Shown piece after piece: positions 1 to 7,733 of a stretch of DNA of 37,107 nucleotides. The position numbers were made by a program, and so were the translations under genes. The stretch covers positions 1 to 37,107 of the forward strand of contig CAIOYQ010000004.1 in NCBI GenBank assembly GCA_903862505.1. The letters are read 5' to 3'. The notes beneath the pieces were generated by a model, which saw nothing but the letters and a program-made list of their open reading frames with translations, had not been told where the DNA came from and ran no database searches. The stretch is from an uncultured Bacteroidota bacterium (GTDB lineage Bacteria; Bacteroidota; Bacteroidia; Chitinophagales; Chitinophagaceae). Within the stretch, counting starts at the first letter, position 1; the number at the start of each line of letters is the position of its first letter.

Positions 1-1
1 C

Positions 2-625
2 AAAGCAAATGCATATAGTCCAAGTTTACAATTATTGCTTTCTAAAAAGTATGCATTAGATGCCTCTATGGGATATGGACCTCAAATTCAAAAAGCAGTA
101 AACTATTTTCCTTCGGCTTTACATTTACATCAATGGCTAGGAAATGATGACGCTGAAGAACTAATTGCCCCAAATGAGGAAAAATTAATCAGCGTCATTT
201 CAGAACAATTGGCTCAATTTCAAGAACCCTTGGTATCCGAAACACTTGAATTTGAGAAGGAGACTCCTCAAATGGTAAAGGACTATTTTGAGGCGCAGGG
301 CATAGAAATTGACTTAGCTAGCCTTCCCCAGGACAAATTTACCAAGCAATTAAGGAGCTTTACCGCTTGGCTGAAAGTATTAAAGCATCAAGAGGGAAAC
401 ACCCAGCATTTGGCTGAAATGGGCGAAGAACAGGAGAAAATGATCGCAATTATAGCTGAAAAGGCTAATAATGCTACCGAAGTGATTACCGAAGCGATGG
501 CTGAAATATGGATCAAACAGGGCAATAAACGCAAAGCAATTGACATCTATTCTAAATTAAGTTTTATTTTTCCTGAAAAATCCGTTTATTTTGCGTCTCA
601 AATAGAACTTTTAAAACAACAATAA
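2..625 (+). CDS. Conserved hypothetical protein with TPR-like C-terminus, 5'-truncated by the window edge
   Basis: The frame is open upstream of the listed TTG at 35 (…KANAYSPSLQLLLSKKYALDA…), so the gene starts before the window. C-terminal helical repeat 'EAMAEIWIKQGNKRKAIDIYSKLSFIFPEKSVYFASQIELLKQQ' is TPR-like. Lies directly upstream of secG. Confidence 0.75.
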   Translation, partial: KANAYSPSLQLLLSKKYALDASMGYGPQIQKAVNYFPSALHLHQWLGNDDAEELIAPNEEKLISVISEQLAQFQEPLVSETLEFEKETPQMVKDYFEAQGIEIDLASLPQDKFTKQLRSFTAWLKVLKHQEGNTQHLAEMGEEQEKMIAIIAEKANNATEVITEAMAEIWIKQGNKRKAIDIYSKLSFIFPEKSVYFASQIELLKQQ

Positions 626-628
626 GAT

Positions 629-985
629 ATGGTTACTTTATTTATAATCTTGATGATTACTGCTTGTGTAGGTTTAGGCTTTATTGTATTAATCCAAAAT
701 CCAAAGGGCGGCGGATTAAATGCAAATGTAAGTGGATTGTCTAATAATTTTATGGGCGTAAAGCAAACTACCGATGTACTTGAAAAAGGTACTTGGATTT
801 TTGCTAGCGTGATTGCTATTTTAGCAATTACTTCCACCTTATTTTTAACAAAAGGAAATAGCGGAAGTGGTAAAAATGTATTTGAAAAATTAAATACCAC
901 TCCTGGAGCAGTTGCAACACCTCCACCTCCTCCAGCAACTCAGCAAAATACAACACCTCCTCCTCCTCCTACGCAAAAAAATTAA
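629..985 (+). CDS. secG: Preprotein translocase subunit SecG with proline-rich C-terminal tail
   Basis: Two TM segments with the SecG signature 'VLIQNPKGGGLNANVSG…NNFMGVKQTTDVLEKGTWIFA'. Tail contains two PPPPP runs. Confidence 0.93.
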   Translation: MVTLFIILMITACVGLGFIVLIQNPKGGGLNANVSGLSNNFMGVKQTTDVLEKGTWIFASVIAILAITSTLFLTKGNSGSGKNVFEKLNTTPGAVATPPPPPATQQNTTPPPPPTQKN

Positions 986-1020
986 TTGCGCGCGCAATCA
1001 CATTTTATAATATAATATTT

Positions 1021-1049
1021 ATCCCCATCTCAAAAAGATGGGGATTTTT
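1021..1049 (+). terminator. Rho-independent terminator after secG
   Basis: atccccatct-caaaa-agatggggat followed by a T-run. Confidence 0.85.
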
Positions 1050-1064
1050 ATTGTATTTTGAATT

Positions 1065-2078
1065 ATGAAAAAATTAGTAATGATTTTAATTAGTGGCCTC
1101 CTTTTTTATGAGGCAATTAATGTTTTCATTATCACTACCCATTTTGGGAAGGATACAACTAGTTTTGAATATCATCAACAGGGCTTGTCTGAACTAGCAG
1201 ACACACTGATTGCTAAAAAAATTATATTAGATAAGCCTAGTTTTCTTTTATTAGCCAAAATATTTAATGTGGAAGACCGCATTAAACCTGGTAAATTCTT
1301 GGTGAAAAAAAATACAAGTTTATTGAGCCTTATCCGTATGATGAGAAATAATCAACAAGCTACGGTGAACTTAGTGATTAATAAAATCAGAACCCGCGCC
1401 GAGCTTTCAAAGTTCATTGGAAAAAATTTATCTGTGGATAGCTTAACGGCTTCCACCTTTTTTAATAGCAATGATTCACTGGCACCATTTGGTGTGGATA
1501 CGACAACGCTGCTTACTTTGTTTATTCCCAATACCTATACTATGTATTGGACAACTTCATTGCCTGGTTTGATGCAAAAAATGAAAATCCAAAAAACACA
1601 GTTTTGGAATTCAAAAAATAGATTAGAAAAAGCAAAACAGAAAGGCTTAACTCCCAATGAAGTGTATACCCTAGCTTCCATTGTGGACGAAGAAACCAAC
1701 TATGATTCAGACAAATCCCTCATAGCAAGCGTATATCAAAATAGACTTAAACAAAGTATGCTATTGCAGGCATGTCCCACTATCAAGTTTGCCATGCAGG
1801 ATTTTACGCTTACCCGGATTTATGATAAATATTTAACCAACCCATCTCCTTACAATACCTATAAAAACAAGGGACTACCACCTGGTCCAATTTGTACCCC
1901 TAGCCCCAAAACCATTGACCTAGTGCTTAATGCCCCTACAACCAATTATTTATACTTTGTAGCGAAGGCCGACTTTAGTGGTTACCATCATTTTAGTGCT
2001 GATTACAAAGAACATAGTAAATTTGCAAAGGAATACCAGCAAAAATTAGATGAATACCAACAAAAGAAAAAAAAGTAG
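1065..2078 (+). CDS. mltG: Endolytic murein transglycosylase MltG (YceG-like)
   Basis: N-terminal TM plus YceG motifs: 'LASIVDEETNYDSDKSLIASVYQNRL', 'YNTYKNKGLPPGPICTPS', 'LYFVAKADFSGYHHFSADYKEH'. Confidence 0.92.
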   Translation: MKKLVMILISGLLFYEAINVFIITTHFGKDTTSFEYHQQGLSELADTLIAKKIILDKPSFLLLAKIFNVEDRIKPGKFLVKKNTSLLSLIRMMRNNQQATVNLVINKIRTRAELSKFIGKNLSVDSLTASTFFNSNDSLAPFGVDTTTLLTLFIPNTYTMYWTTSLPGLMQKMKIQKTQFWNSKNRLEKAKQKGLTPNEVYTLASIVDEETNYDSDKSLIASVYQNRLKQSMLLQACPTIKFAMQDFTLTRIYDKYLTNPSPYNTYKNKGLPPGPICTPSPKTIDLVLNAPTTNYLYFVAKADFSGYHHFSADYKEHSKFAKEYQQKLDEYQQKKKK

Positions 2079-3039
2079 TTTATTTAAAACAATACTCAAT
2101 GTTATACGGGCACTCTTCATCACCGTATTTGGCCCTTCTATACAGTTTTTAAAACAAAAAGCAAAGGTCATATATATACCAGGCTTTCAGGGTATTAATT
2201 TGTATCAGGTAATTAGGTTTTTATCAAAGCAACTAAATACCATTGGAGTTTACGATCGCGCCTCTGCCATTTCATTTAATTTATTAATGGCTTTGCCCGC
2301 TGGATTTTTATTTCTTTTTTCAATTATACCCTATTTCCCAGAAGCATTTAAAGTAAAAAAGCAGATACTTACCTTATTTAAGGACATTGCCCCCAATTCT
2401 AGTACGTATAAATTTATAGTAGATATTATCAATGACTTATTAAGCCAACATGTTGGTATATTCTCCTTTGGTTTTTTATTGCTTCTGTTTTATGCATCCA
2501 ATGCCATGACGGGTATTATTAGAAGCTTTGATAAATCCATTATGCAGAATAGACCTTTTTTCTTACATCAAAGAATGAGGGCCATTCGTTTAACCATCAT
2601 ATTAATTTTATTGGTATTCGCAAGTTTATTTGTACTTATTGGCCAGGAGCAATTGGCCTCTTTATTAAGAAGCGGTTTTGATATAGAACAAAGTACGATA
2701 CTACCTTATTGGAACTCCTTAAGATGGGTAATTATTATATTACTGCTATTTTATGGAAATGCATTTATTTATAAATATGCACCGCATATTAAAGAAAAGT
2801 GGCCTTTGATTTCTCCTGGCGCGCTCCTATCAACTGGATTAATGTTATTGACTACATTTGGATTCTCCTACTGGGTAAATAATTTTAGCAGTTATAATAA
2901 AATATACGGCTCTATCGGTACCGTATTAGTTGTAATGACAATAATATACATGAATGCATTGATCCTCTTAATTGGATTTGAATTGAATGTAAGTATCGAA
3001 GTACTAAAAAACGAAGTAGACGAAGTTGAAAAAAAATAA
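2050..3039 (+). CDS. YihY/virulence factor BrkB family membrane protein
   Basis: Multi-TM protein with YihY/BrkB-like 'YDRASAISFNLLMALPAGFLFLFSIIPYF' and 'GSIGTVLVVMTIIYMNALILLIGFELN'. Overlaps the mltG 3' end by 29 bp in another frame. Confidence 0.88.
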   Translation: MNTNKRKKSSLFKTILNVIRALFITVFGPSIQFLKQKAKVIYIPGFQGINLYQVIRFLSKQLNTIGVYDRASAISFNLLMALPAGFLFLFSIIPYFPEAFKVKKQILTLFKDIAPNSSTYKFIVDIINDLLSQHVGIFSFGFLLLLFYASNAMTGIIRSFDKSIMQNRPFFLHQRMRAIRLTIILILLVFASLFVLIGQEQLASLLRSGFDIEQSTILPYWNSLRWVIIILLLFYGNAFIYKYAPHIKEKWPLISPGALLSTGLMLLTTFGFSYWVNNFSSYNKIYGSIGTVLVVMTIIYMNALILLIGFELNVSIEVLKNEVDEVEKK

Positions 3040-3042
3040 TAT

Positions 3043-4299
3043 TTACTTATTCGCCATATCCGGGATTTCAGAAGCTTTATATGCCCCCGCATCTAACTTC
3101 GCCTTGGTTTCACTAAATGCTTTTAAGGTTAAGTCAATCTCTTCCTGGGTGTGCACCGCCGTTGGAATTAATCTGTAAATAATATGTCCTTTTGGAATTA
3201 CAGGATACACTACTATAGAACAAAATATTTTATAATTTTCTCTAATGTCCATAACCATGGCAGTGGCTTCTTCTACTCCACCTTTCATATAAACTGGGGT
3301 TACCACTGAATCGGTTTTACCAATATCAAAGCCACGTTCTTTTAACCCATTTTGTAAAGCCAATGCATTTTTCCACAAAGTATCTTTTAAAATAGGCTGC
3401 GTTCGTAAAAGTTCCAAGCGTTTTAAATTTCCTACTACAAATGGCATTGGTAAACTCTTGGCAAATATTTGAGACCGAATATTGTAACGGATATAGTCAA
3501 TAATAGTTCTTGGCCCTGCCATAAAAGCACCAATGGAAGCCATACTTTTTGCAAAAGTAGAAAAGTATAAATCAATATCATCCTGACAACCTTGTTCTTC
3601 ACCCGCACCTGCTCCAGTTTTACCTAATGTTCCAAAACCATGTGCATCGTCCACTAGTAATCTAAACGGCACTTTCGCTTTTAAAGCAGCTATCTCTTTC
3701 AGCTTGCCTTGGTCACCCGCCATTCCAAATACACCTTCTGTAATCACCAATATCCCACCTGTCTGTTGCTTGTCCAGCAATGCTTGCGCGCGGTGTAACT
3801 GCTTTTCACAATCTTCTATATCATTGTGCTTAAATACAAAACGATGCCCGGGCAACATTCTTAACCCGTCAATAATACAAGCATGACACTCTGCGTCATA
3901 TACCACTACATCATGTCTTCCACATATTGCATCAATGGCACTCATAATTCCTTGGTAGCCATAGTTCATTAAAATTGAATCTTCTTTAAATACAAATTCG
4001 GCCAACTCCTTTTCTAATTGCTCATGCAAATCACTATTTCCGCTCATCATTCTCGCACCCATCGGCAGGGCTAAACCATATTGAGCAGATGCATCTGCAT
4101 CTGCCTTACGTACTTCAGGATGATTCGCTAACCCTAAATAGTTATTCAAGCTCCAAACGATCATTTCCTGGCCTCTAAATTTCATCTTAGAGCTTATTTC
4201 ACCTTCTAACTTAGGAAATGCAAAATAACCATGCGCTCTTTCACGATGTTGACCAATGGGTCCGTAGTTTTTAATGAGTCTCTCAAAAATGTCTGCCAT
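3043..4299 (-). CDS. Alpha-oxoamine synthase family PLP enzyme (serine palmitoyltransferase / KBL-like)
   Basis: 'NNYLGLANHPEVRKAD', 'DAECHACIIDGLRM', 'VDDAHGFGTLGKTGAG', PLP-Lys region 'STFAKSMASIGAF'. Exact substrate is not resolvable by eye. Confidence 0.85.
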   Translation of the reverse strand: MADIFERLIKNYGPIGQHRERAHGYFAFPKLEGEISSKMKFRGQEMIVWSLNNYLGLANHPEVRKADADASAQYGLALPMGARMMSGNSDLHEQLEKELAEFVFKEDSILMNYGYQGIMSAIDAICGRHDVVVYDAECHACIIDGLRMLPGHRFVFKHNDIEDCEKQLHRAQALLDKQQTGGILVITEGVFGMAGDQGKLKEIAALKAKVPFRLLVDDAHGFGTLGKTGAGAGEEQGCQDDIDLYFSTFAKSMASIGAFMAGPRTIIDYIRYNIRSQIFAKSLPMPFVVGNLKRLELLRTQPILKDTLWKNALALQNGLKERGFDIGKTDSVVTPVYMKGGVEEATAMVMDIRENYKIFCSIVVYPVIPKGHIIYRLIPTAVHTQEEIDLTLKAFSETKAKLDAGAYKASEIPDMANK

Positions 4300-4318
4300 A
4301 TAGTATTAATTAGTAATG

Positions 4319-4326
4319 CAAATTTA
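4319..4326 (-). promoter_or_regulatory. Candidate Bacteroidota -7 box (TAAATTTG, followed by C) for the alpha-oxoamine synthase gene
   Basis: Minus-strand TAAATTTG matches TAnnTTTG; proximal end is 20 nt upstream of the ATG. Confidence 0.5.
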
Positions 4327-4390
4327 ATCATTTTTTGTCTTTTAAAGCACTAATAATTCAGTAAATTGCAGCCTAATAAAACCAACCCTT

Positions 4391-6037
4391 ATGAGACTTT
4401 TCATATTGTCAATGATTTTTTTGTTTACGCTTACAGCTTCTGCTCAAAAACAACAAAATAACAACAGCAATGCTAAACCCAAATTGGTCATTGGGATAGT
4501 TATTGATCAAATGCGATGGGACAATGTGAATAGATATAGTGCGTTTTTTAAATCTAAAAATGGATTTTTAAAATTAGCGAACGAAGGGGCTTCTTGTAAT
4601 TACACCCTAATCCCCTATGTTCATACTGTAACGGCCCCCGGTCATGCTGCAATCTTTACAGGTTCGGTTCCTGCTATTCACGGAATTGTAGGCAATAGTT
4701 GGTTTAATAATCTTACAGGTAAAACGGAATATTGTGTAGAAGATAAATCTGTTTCTAGTATTGGAAGTAATAACCAGACTTCAGGTAAGATGAGTCCAAA
4801 AAACTTATGGACTTCTACCATTGGAGATGAATTGAAATTATCTAATAATTTTCAGAGTAAAGTATTTGGTATATCCCTTAAGGACAGAGGTTCTATTATC
4901 CCTGCAGGTCATGCTGCGAATGCTGCCTATTGGTATGATGGCGAATCAGGCAATATGATTTCCTCTACTTATTATCAAGAAAGTTTACCTCAATGGGCTA
5001 CCAATTTTAATAATTTACATAAAGTAGACGAATATTATAAGCAAGGTTGGAATTTAAGTTTGCCAAAAGAAGTGTATGAAAAAAATTGTGATGATGATGT
5101 GAACGCCTATGAGACGGGGTTTTACGACGAGAAAGTGAAAATTAATTTCCCATTTGATTTAACCAAATTAATTGGGAAGGATTATAAAAGATTATTCTCC
5201 ATTCCACAAGGAAATAATTTAATTACTGAATTTGCAAAAGAAACCATTCAAAATGAGCATTTAGGTGCAGACTCCATCACTGATTTACTTACCTTAAGTT
5301 TCTCTACCCCTGATTATATCGGACATAATTTTGGCCCTTATTCATGGGAGTCACTTGATGGATATATTAAATTAGACGAGGTGTTGGCCGATTTTTTTGC
5401 TTATTTAGACAAGCAAATTGGTAAAGACAACTACACCCTATTTTTAACTGCCGACCATGCCATAGCGCCGATTCCAGGATTTGCAATAAAGAATAAACTT
5501 CCTGCCGATTATTACGTTTCTGCCGATTTAGCAAAGGATTTAAATAGTCTTTTAACGACCAATAATTTAAAAAAAGAACTCATTAGCAGTGTTTATGAAT
5601 CTACTATTTACTTTAACCATAAGTTAATGGATAGCTTACAAATAACCGATGCTCAACTTACCAATTTAATTTCTAAATTTTTGGAGCGCAAGCCTAATGT
5701 ACTTCAAGTGGTAAATAACAGAAACGCAGCTTTAGCACCATTGCCTCAATTAATTAGGGAAATGTTACTAAATGGATACACCCCACAAAGAAGTGGTGAT
5801 TTAACCGTATTGTTAAAATCTGGCGTTATTGATGGCTATCCAACGGGTGCGAGTCATGGCGTGTTCTATAACTATGACTCTCATATCCCTTTGTATTTTT
5901 ACGGTAAAGGGATCAAAAAAGGGAATGTAAATAGAATGAGTTATATGACGGACATTGCCCCTACTATTTCAACCCTTTTAGGTATTCAAATGCCTAGTGG
6001 AAGCATTGGAAATCCAATTTTAGAAGTGTTAAAATGA
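4391..6037 (+). CDS. PafA-type alkaline phosphatase family protein (secreted)
   Basis: Signal peptide; nucleophile motif 'HTVTAPGHAAIFTGSVPAIHGIVGNSW'; metal-site motifs 'FSTPDYIGHNFGP' and 'LTADHAIAPIPGF'; 'GASHGVFYNYDSHIPLYFYGKGIKKG'. Confidence 0.9.
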   Translation: MRLFILSMIFLFTLTASAQKQQNNNSNAKPKLVIGIVIDQMRWDNVNRYSAFFKSKNGFLKLANEGASCNYTLIPYVHTVTAPGHAAIFTGSVPAIHGIVGNSWFNNLTGKTEYCVEDKSVSSIGSNNQTSGKMSPKNLWTSTIGDELKLSNNFQSKVFGISLKDRGSIIPAGHAANAAYWYDGESGNMISSTYYQESLPQWATNFNNLHKVDEYYKQGWNLSLPKEVYEKNCDDDVNAYETGFYDEKVKINFPFDLTKLIGKDYKRLFSIPQGNNLITEFAKETIQNEHLGADSITDLLTLSFSTPDYIGHNFGPYSWESLDGYIKLDEVLADFFAYLDKQIGKDNYTLFLTADHAIAPIPGFAIKNKLPADYYVSADLAKDLNSLLTTNNLKKELISSVYESTIYFNHKLMDSLQITDAQLTNLISKFLERKPNVLQVVNNRNAALAPLPQLIREMLLNGYTPQRSGDLTVLLKSGVIDGYPTGASHGVFYNYDSHIPLYFYGKGIKKGNVNRMSYMTDIAPTISTLLGIQMPSGSIGNPILEVLK

Positions 6038-6095
6038 TAAAAATCATAAAACCTTAACCGTTTTTTCTTTAATTTTACCCTCTAAAATAACAACT

Positions 6096-6278
6096 ATGAA
6101 AAAAATATCAATCTTGTTCTTGGGTCTTGCATTAAGTTTATCTGCAATGGCTAATTGCGATGGCAAGTGTAAAGACAAATCTAAATGTACTGAATGCAAA
6201 AAAGAAACGAAAGCAAAACATAAGTGCACAAAGGAATGTATGAAGGACGGCAAGTGTGCTGAAATGAAAAAGAAGTAA
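6096..6278 (+). CDS. Small secreted Cys/Lys-rich protein (60 aa) with duplicated C-x3-C-x5-C module
   Basis: Signal peptide 'MKKISILFLGLALSLSAMA' then 7 Cys in about 41 residues. Followed by a terminator. Confidence 0.75.
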   Translation: MKKISILFLGLALSLSAMANCDGKCKDKSKCTECKKETKAKHKCTKECMKDGKCAEMKKK

Positions 6279-6321
6279 TTGAAGGATTATCTATAATTTA
6301 TTTAGATATTCATACCAGTAT

Positions 6322-6356
6322 AAAAAACCCGATAGTGATGAGCTATCGGGTTTTTT
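6322..6356. terminator. Bidirectional terminator between the small Cys-rich gene (+) and icd (-)
   Basis: aaaaaacccgatag-tgatgag-ctatcgggtttttt, with A/T tracts on both sides. Confidence 0.85.
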
Positions 6357-6382
6357 ATATACCAAGTAAAACTGCGGATTTA

Positions 6383-6441
6383 TTACGCTAGTTTCTGATT
6401 CTTTTACGCTAGTTTCTGATTCTTTTACGCTAGTTTCTTTT
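6383..6441 (-). repeat. 21-bp tandem repeat spanning the icd 3' end (2 full copies plus the C-terminal codons of the gene)
   Basis: ttacgctagtttctgattctt x2 (6383-6403, 6404-6424), then ttacgctagtttct… which is the icd C-terminus. Confidence 0.9.
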
Positions 6442-7654
6442 GAAGGTTTGCATCCAATGCATCCAAAAACTCCTCTGTATACACATAGTGTTCGCCATGG
6501 CTCACTTTATTTCCGTGAACACATACTGCTAAATCCTTGGTCATGATACCAGACTCAACAGTTTCCACACATACATCTTCCAATGCTTTAGAGAAACGTA
6601 TTAATTCTTGGTTATTGTCTAATTGACCTCTAAACTCTAACCCTCTTGTCCATGCAAAGATGGAAGCAATTGGGTTGGTAGAAGTTCTGTTTCCTTTTTG
6701 GTGCTCACGGAAGTGACGTGTTACCGTTCCGTGTGCCGCTTCTGCTTCCATTACTTTACCGTCTGGTGTAATTAAAGTAGAAGTCATTAAACCTAGAGAA
6801 CCAAACCCTTGTGCTACGGTATCAGATTGTACGTCACCATCATAGTTTTTACAAGCCCATACAAAATTACCATTCCATTTTAATGCACTTGCAACCATAT
6901 CATCAATTAAACGGTGCTCGTAAGTAATCCCTGCTTCCGCATATTTCGCCTTAAATTCTCCTTGATACACTTCTTCAAAAATATCTTTAAAACGACCATC
7001 ATACTTTTTCAAAATGGTATTTTTAGTAGATAAGTATAAAGGCCATTTTTTTGCCAAGGCTTGGTTAAAACAAGCACGTGCAAAACCATAAATACTTTCG
7101 TCTGTATTGTACATGGTTAATGCAACCCCATCTCCTTTAAAGTTAAATACTTCAAACTCTTGTACGGATCCATCCTCACCTTCAAATTTCACCGTTAATT
7201 TTCCTTTTCCTTTAGTAACAAAATCGGTAGCACGATACTGATCCCCAAAAGCATGACGACCAATACAAATTGGTGCTGTCCAGTTAGGCACTAAACGAGG
7301 CACATTATTACAAACAATGGGCTCTCTAAAAACGGTGCCATCTAATATATTACGAATGGTTCCGTTTGGACTCTTCCACATTTGCTTTAACTTAAACTCC
7401 TCTACTCTTTGTTCGTCGGGTGTAATGGTAGCACATTTAATACCTACACCATATTGCTTAATTGCGTTAGCTGCATCAATCGTCACTTGGTCGTTGGTCT
7501 CATCACGATACTCCATGCCTAAGTCATAGTATTTAATATCAATGTCTAAATAAGGTAAGATTAATTTGTCCTTAATAAACTTCCAAATAATTCTGGTCAT
7601 TTCATCACCATCCAATTCAACCACTGGATTGGCTACTTTAATTTTTTGTCCCAT
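6425..7654 (-). CDS. icd: NADP-dependent isocitrate dehydrogenase (eukaryote-like type)
   Basis: '[32 protein letters not shown]', '[29 protein letters not shown]', '[17 protein letters not shown]'. Confidence 0.95.
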   Translation of the reverse strand: MGQKIKVANPVVELDGDEMTRIIWKFIKDKLILPYLDIDIKYYDLGMEYRDETNDQVTIDAANAIKQYGVGIKCATITPDEQRVEEFKLKQMWKSPNGTIRNILDGTVFREPIVCNNVPRLVPNWTAPICIGRHAFGDQYRATDFVTKGKGKLTVKFEGEDGSVQEFEVFNFKGDGVALTMYNTDESIYGFARACFNQALAKKWPLYLSTKNTILKKYDGRFKDIFEEVYQGEFKAKYAEAGITYEHRLIDDMVASALKWNGNFVWACKNYDGDVQSDTVAQGFGSLGLMTSTLITPDGKVMEAEAAHGTVTRHFREHQKGNRTSTNPIASIFAWTRGLEFRGQLDNNQELIRFSKALEDVCVETVESGIMTKDLAVCVHGNKVSHGEHYVYTEEFLDALDANLQKKLA

Positions 7655-7664
7655 AGCTTTTAAA

Positions 7665-7688
7665 ATTTTGTACGCAAATGTACAAAAT
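7665..7688. promoter_or_regulatory. icd promoter: -7 box TACATTTG (minus, 7675-7682) inside a perfect 9-bp dyad ATTTTGTAC-N6-GTACAAAAT
   Basis: Direct reading. The -7 proximal end is 21 nt upstream of the icd ATG. Confidence 0.55.
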
Positions 7689-7733
7689 GTAGCAAGAAAA
7701 TGAATGATAATCCTTAGTAAAAAAGGGAATAAA

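Noticed and set aside
598-900. 100-aa minus-strand ORF opposite secG
   Set aside because: Antisense to the well-supported secG.
1680-1710. MltG catalytic-region variant 'ASIVDEET' instead of the common '[IV]EKET'
   Set aside because: I could not establish by eye which acidic residue aligns with the catalytic Glu; at least one Glu is retained, so there is no basis to claim inactivation.
6044-6253. 69-aa minus-strand ORF opposite the small Cys-rich gene
   Set aside because: The plus-strand ORF has a signal peptide, Cys pattern and terminator; the minus ORF has none of these.
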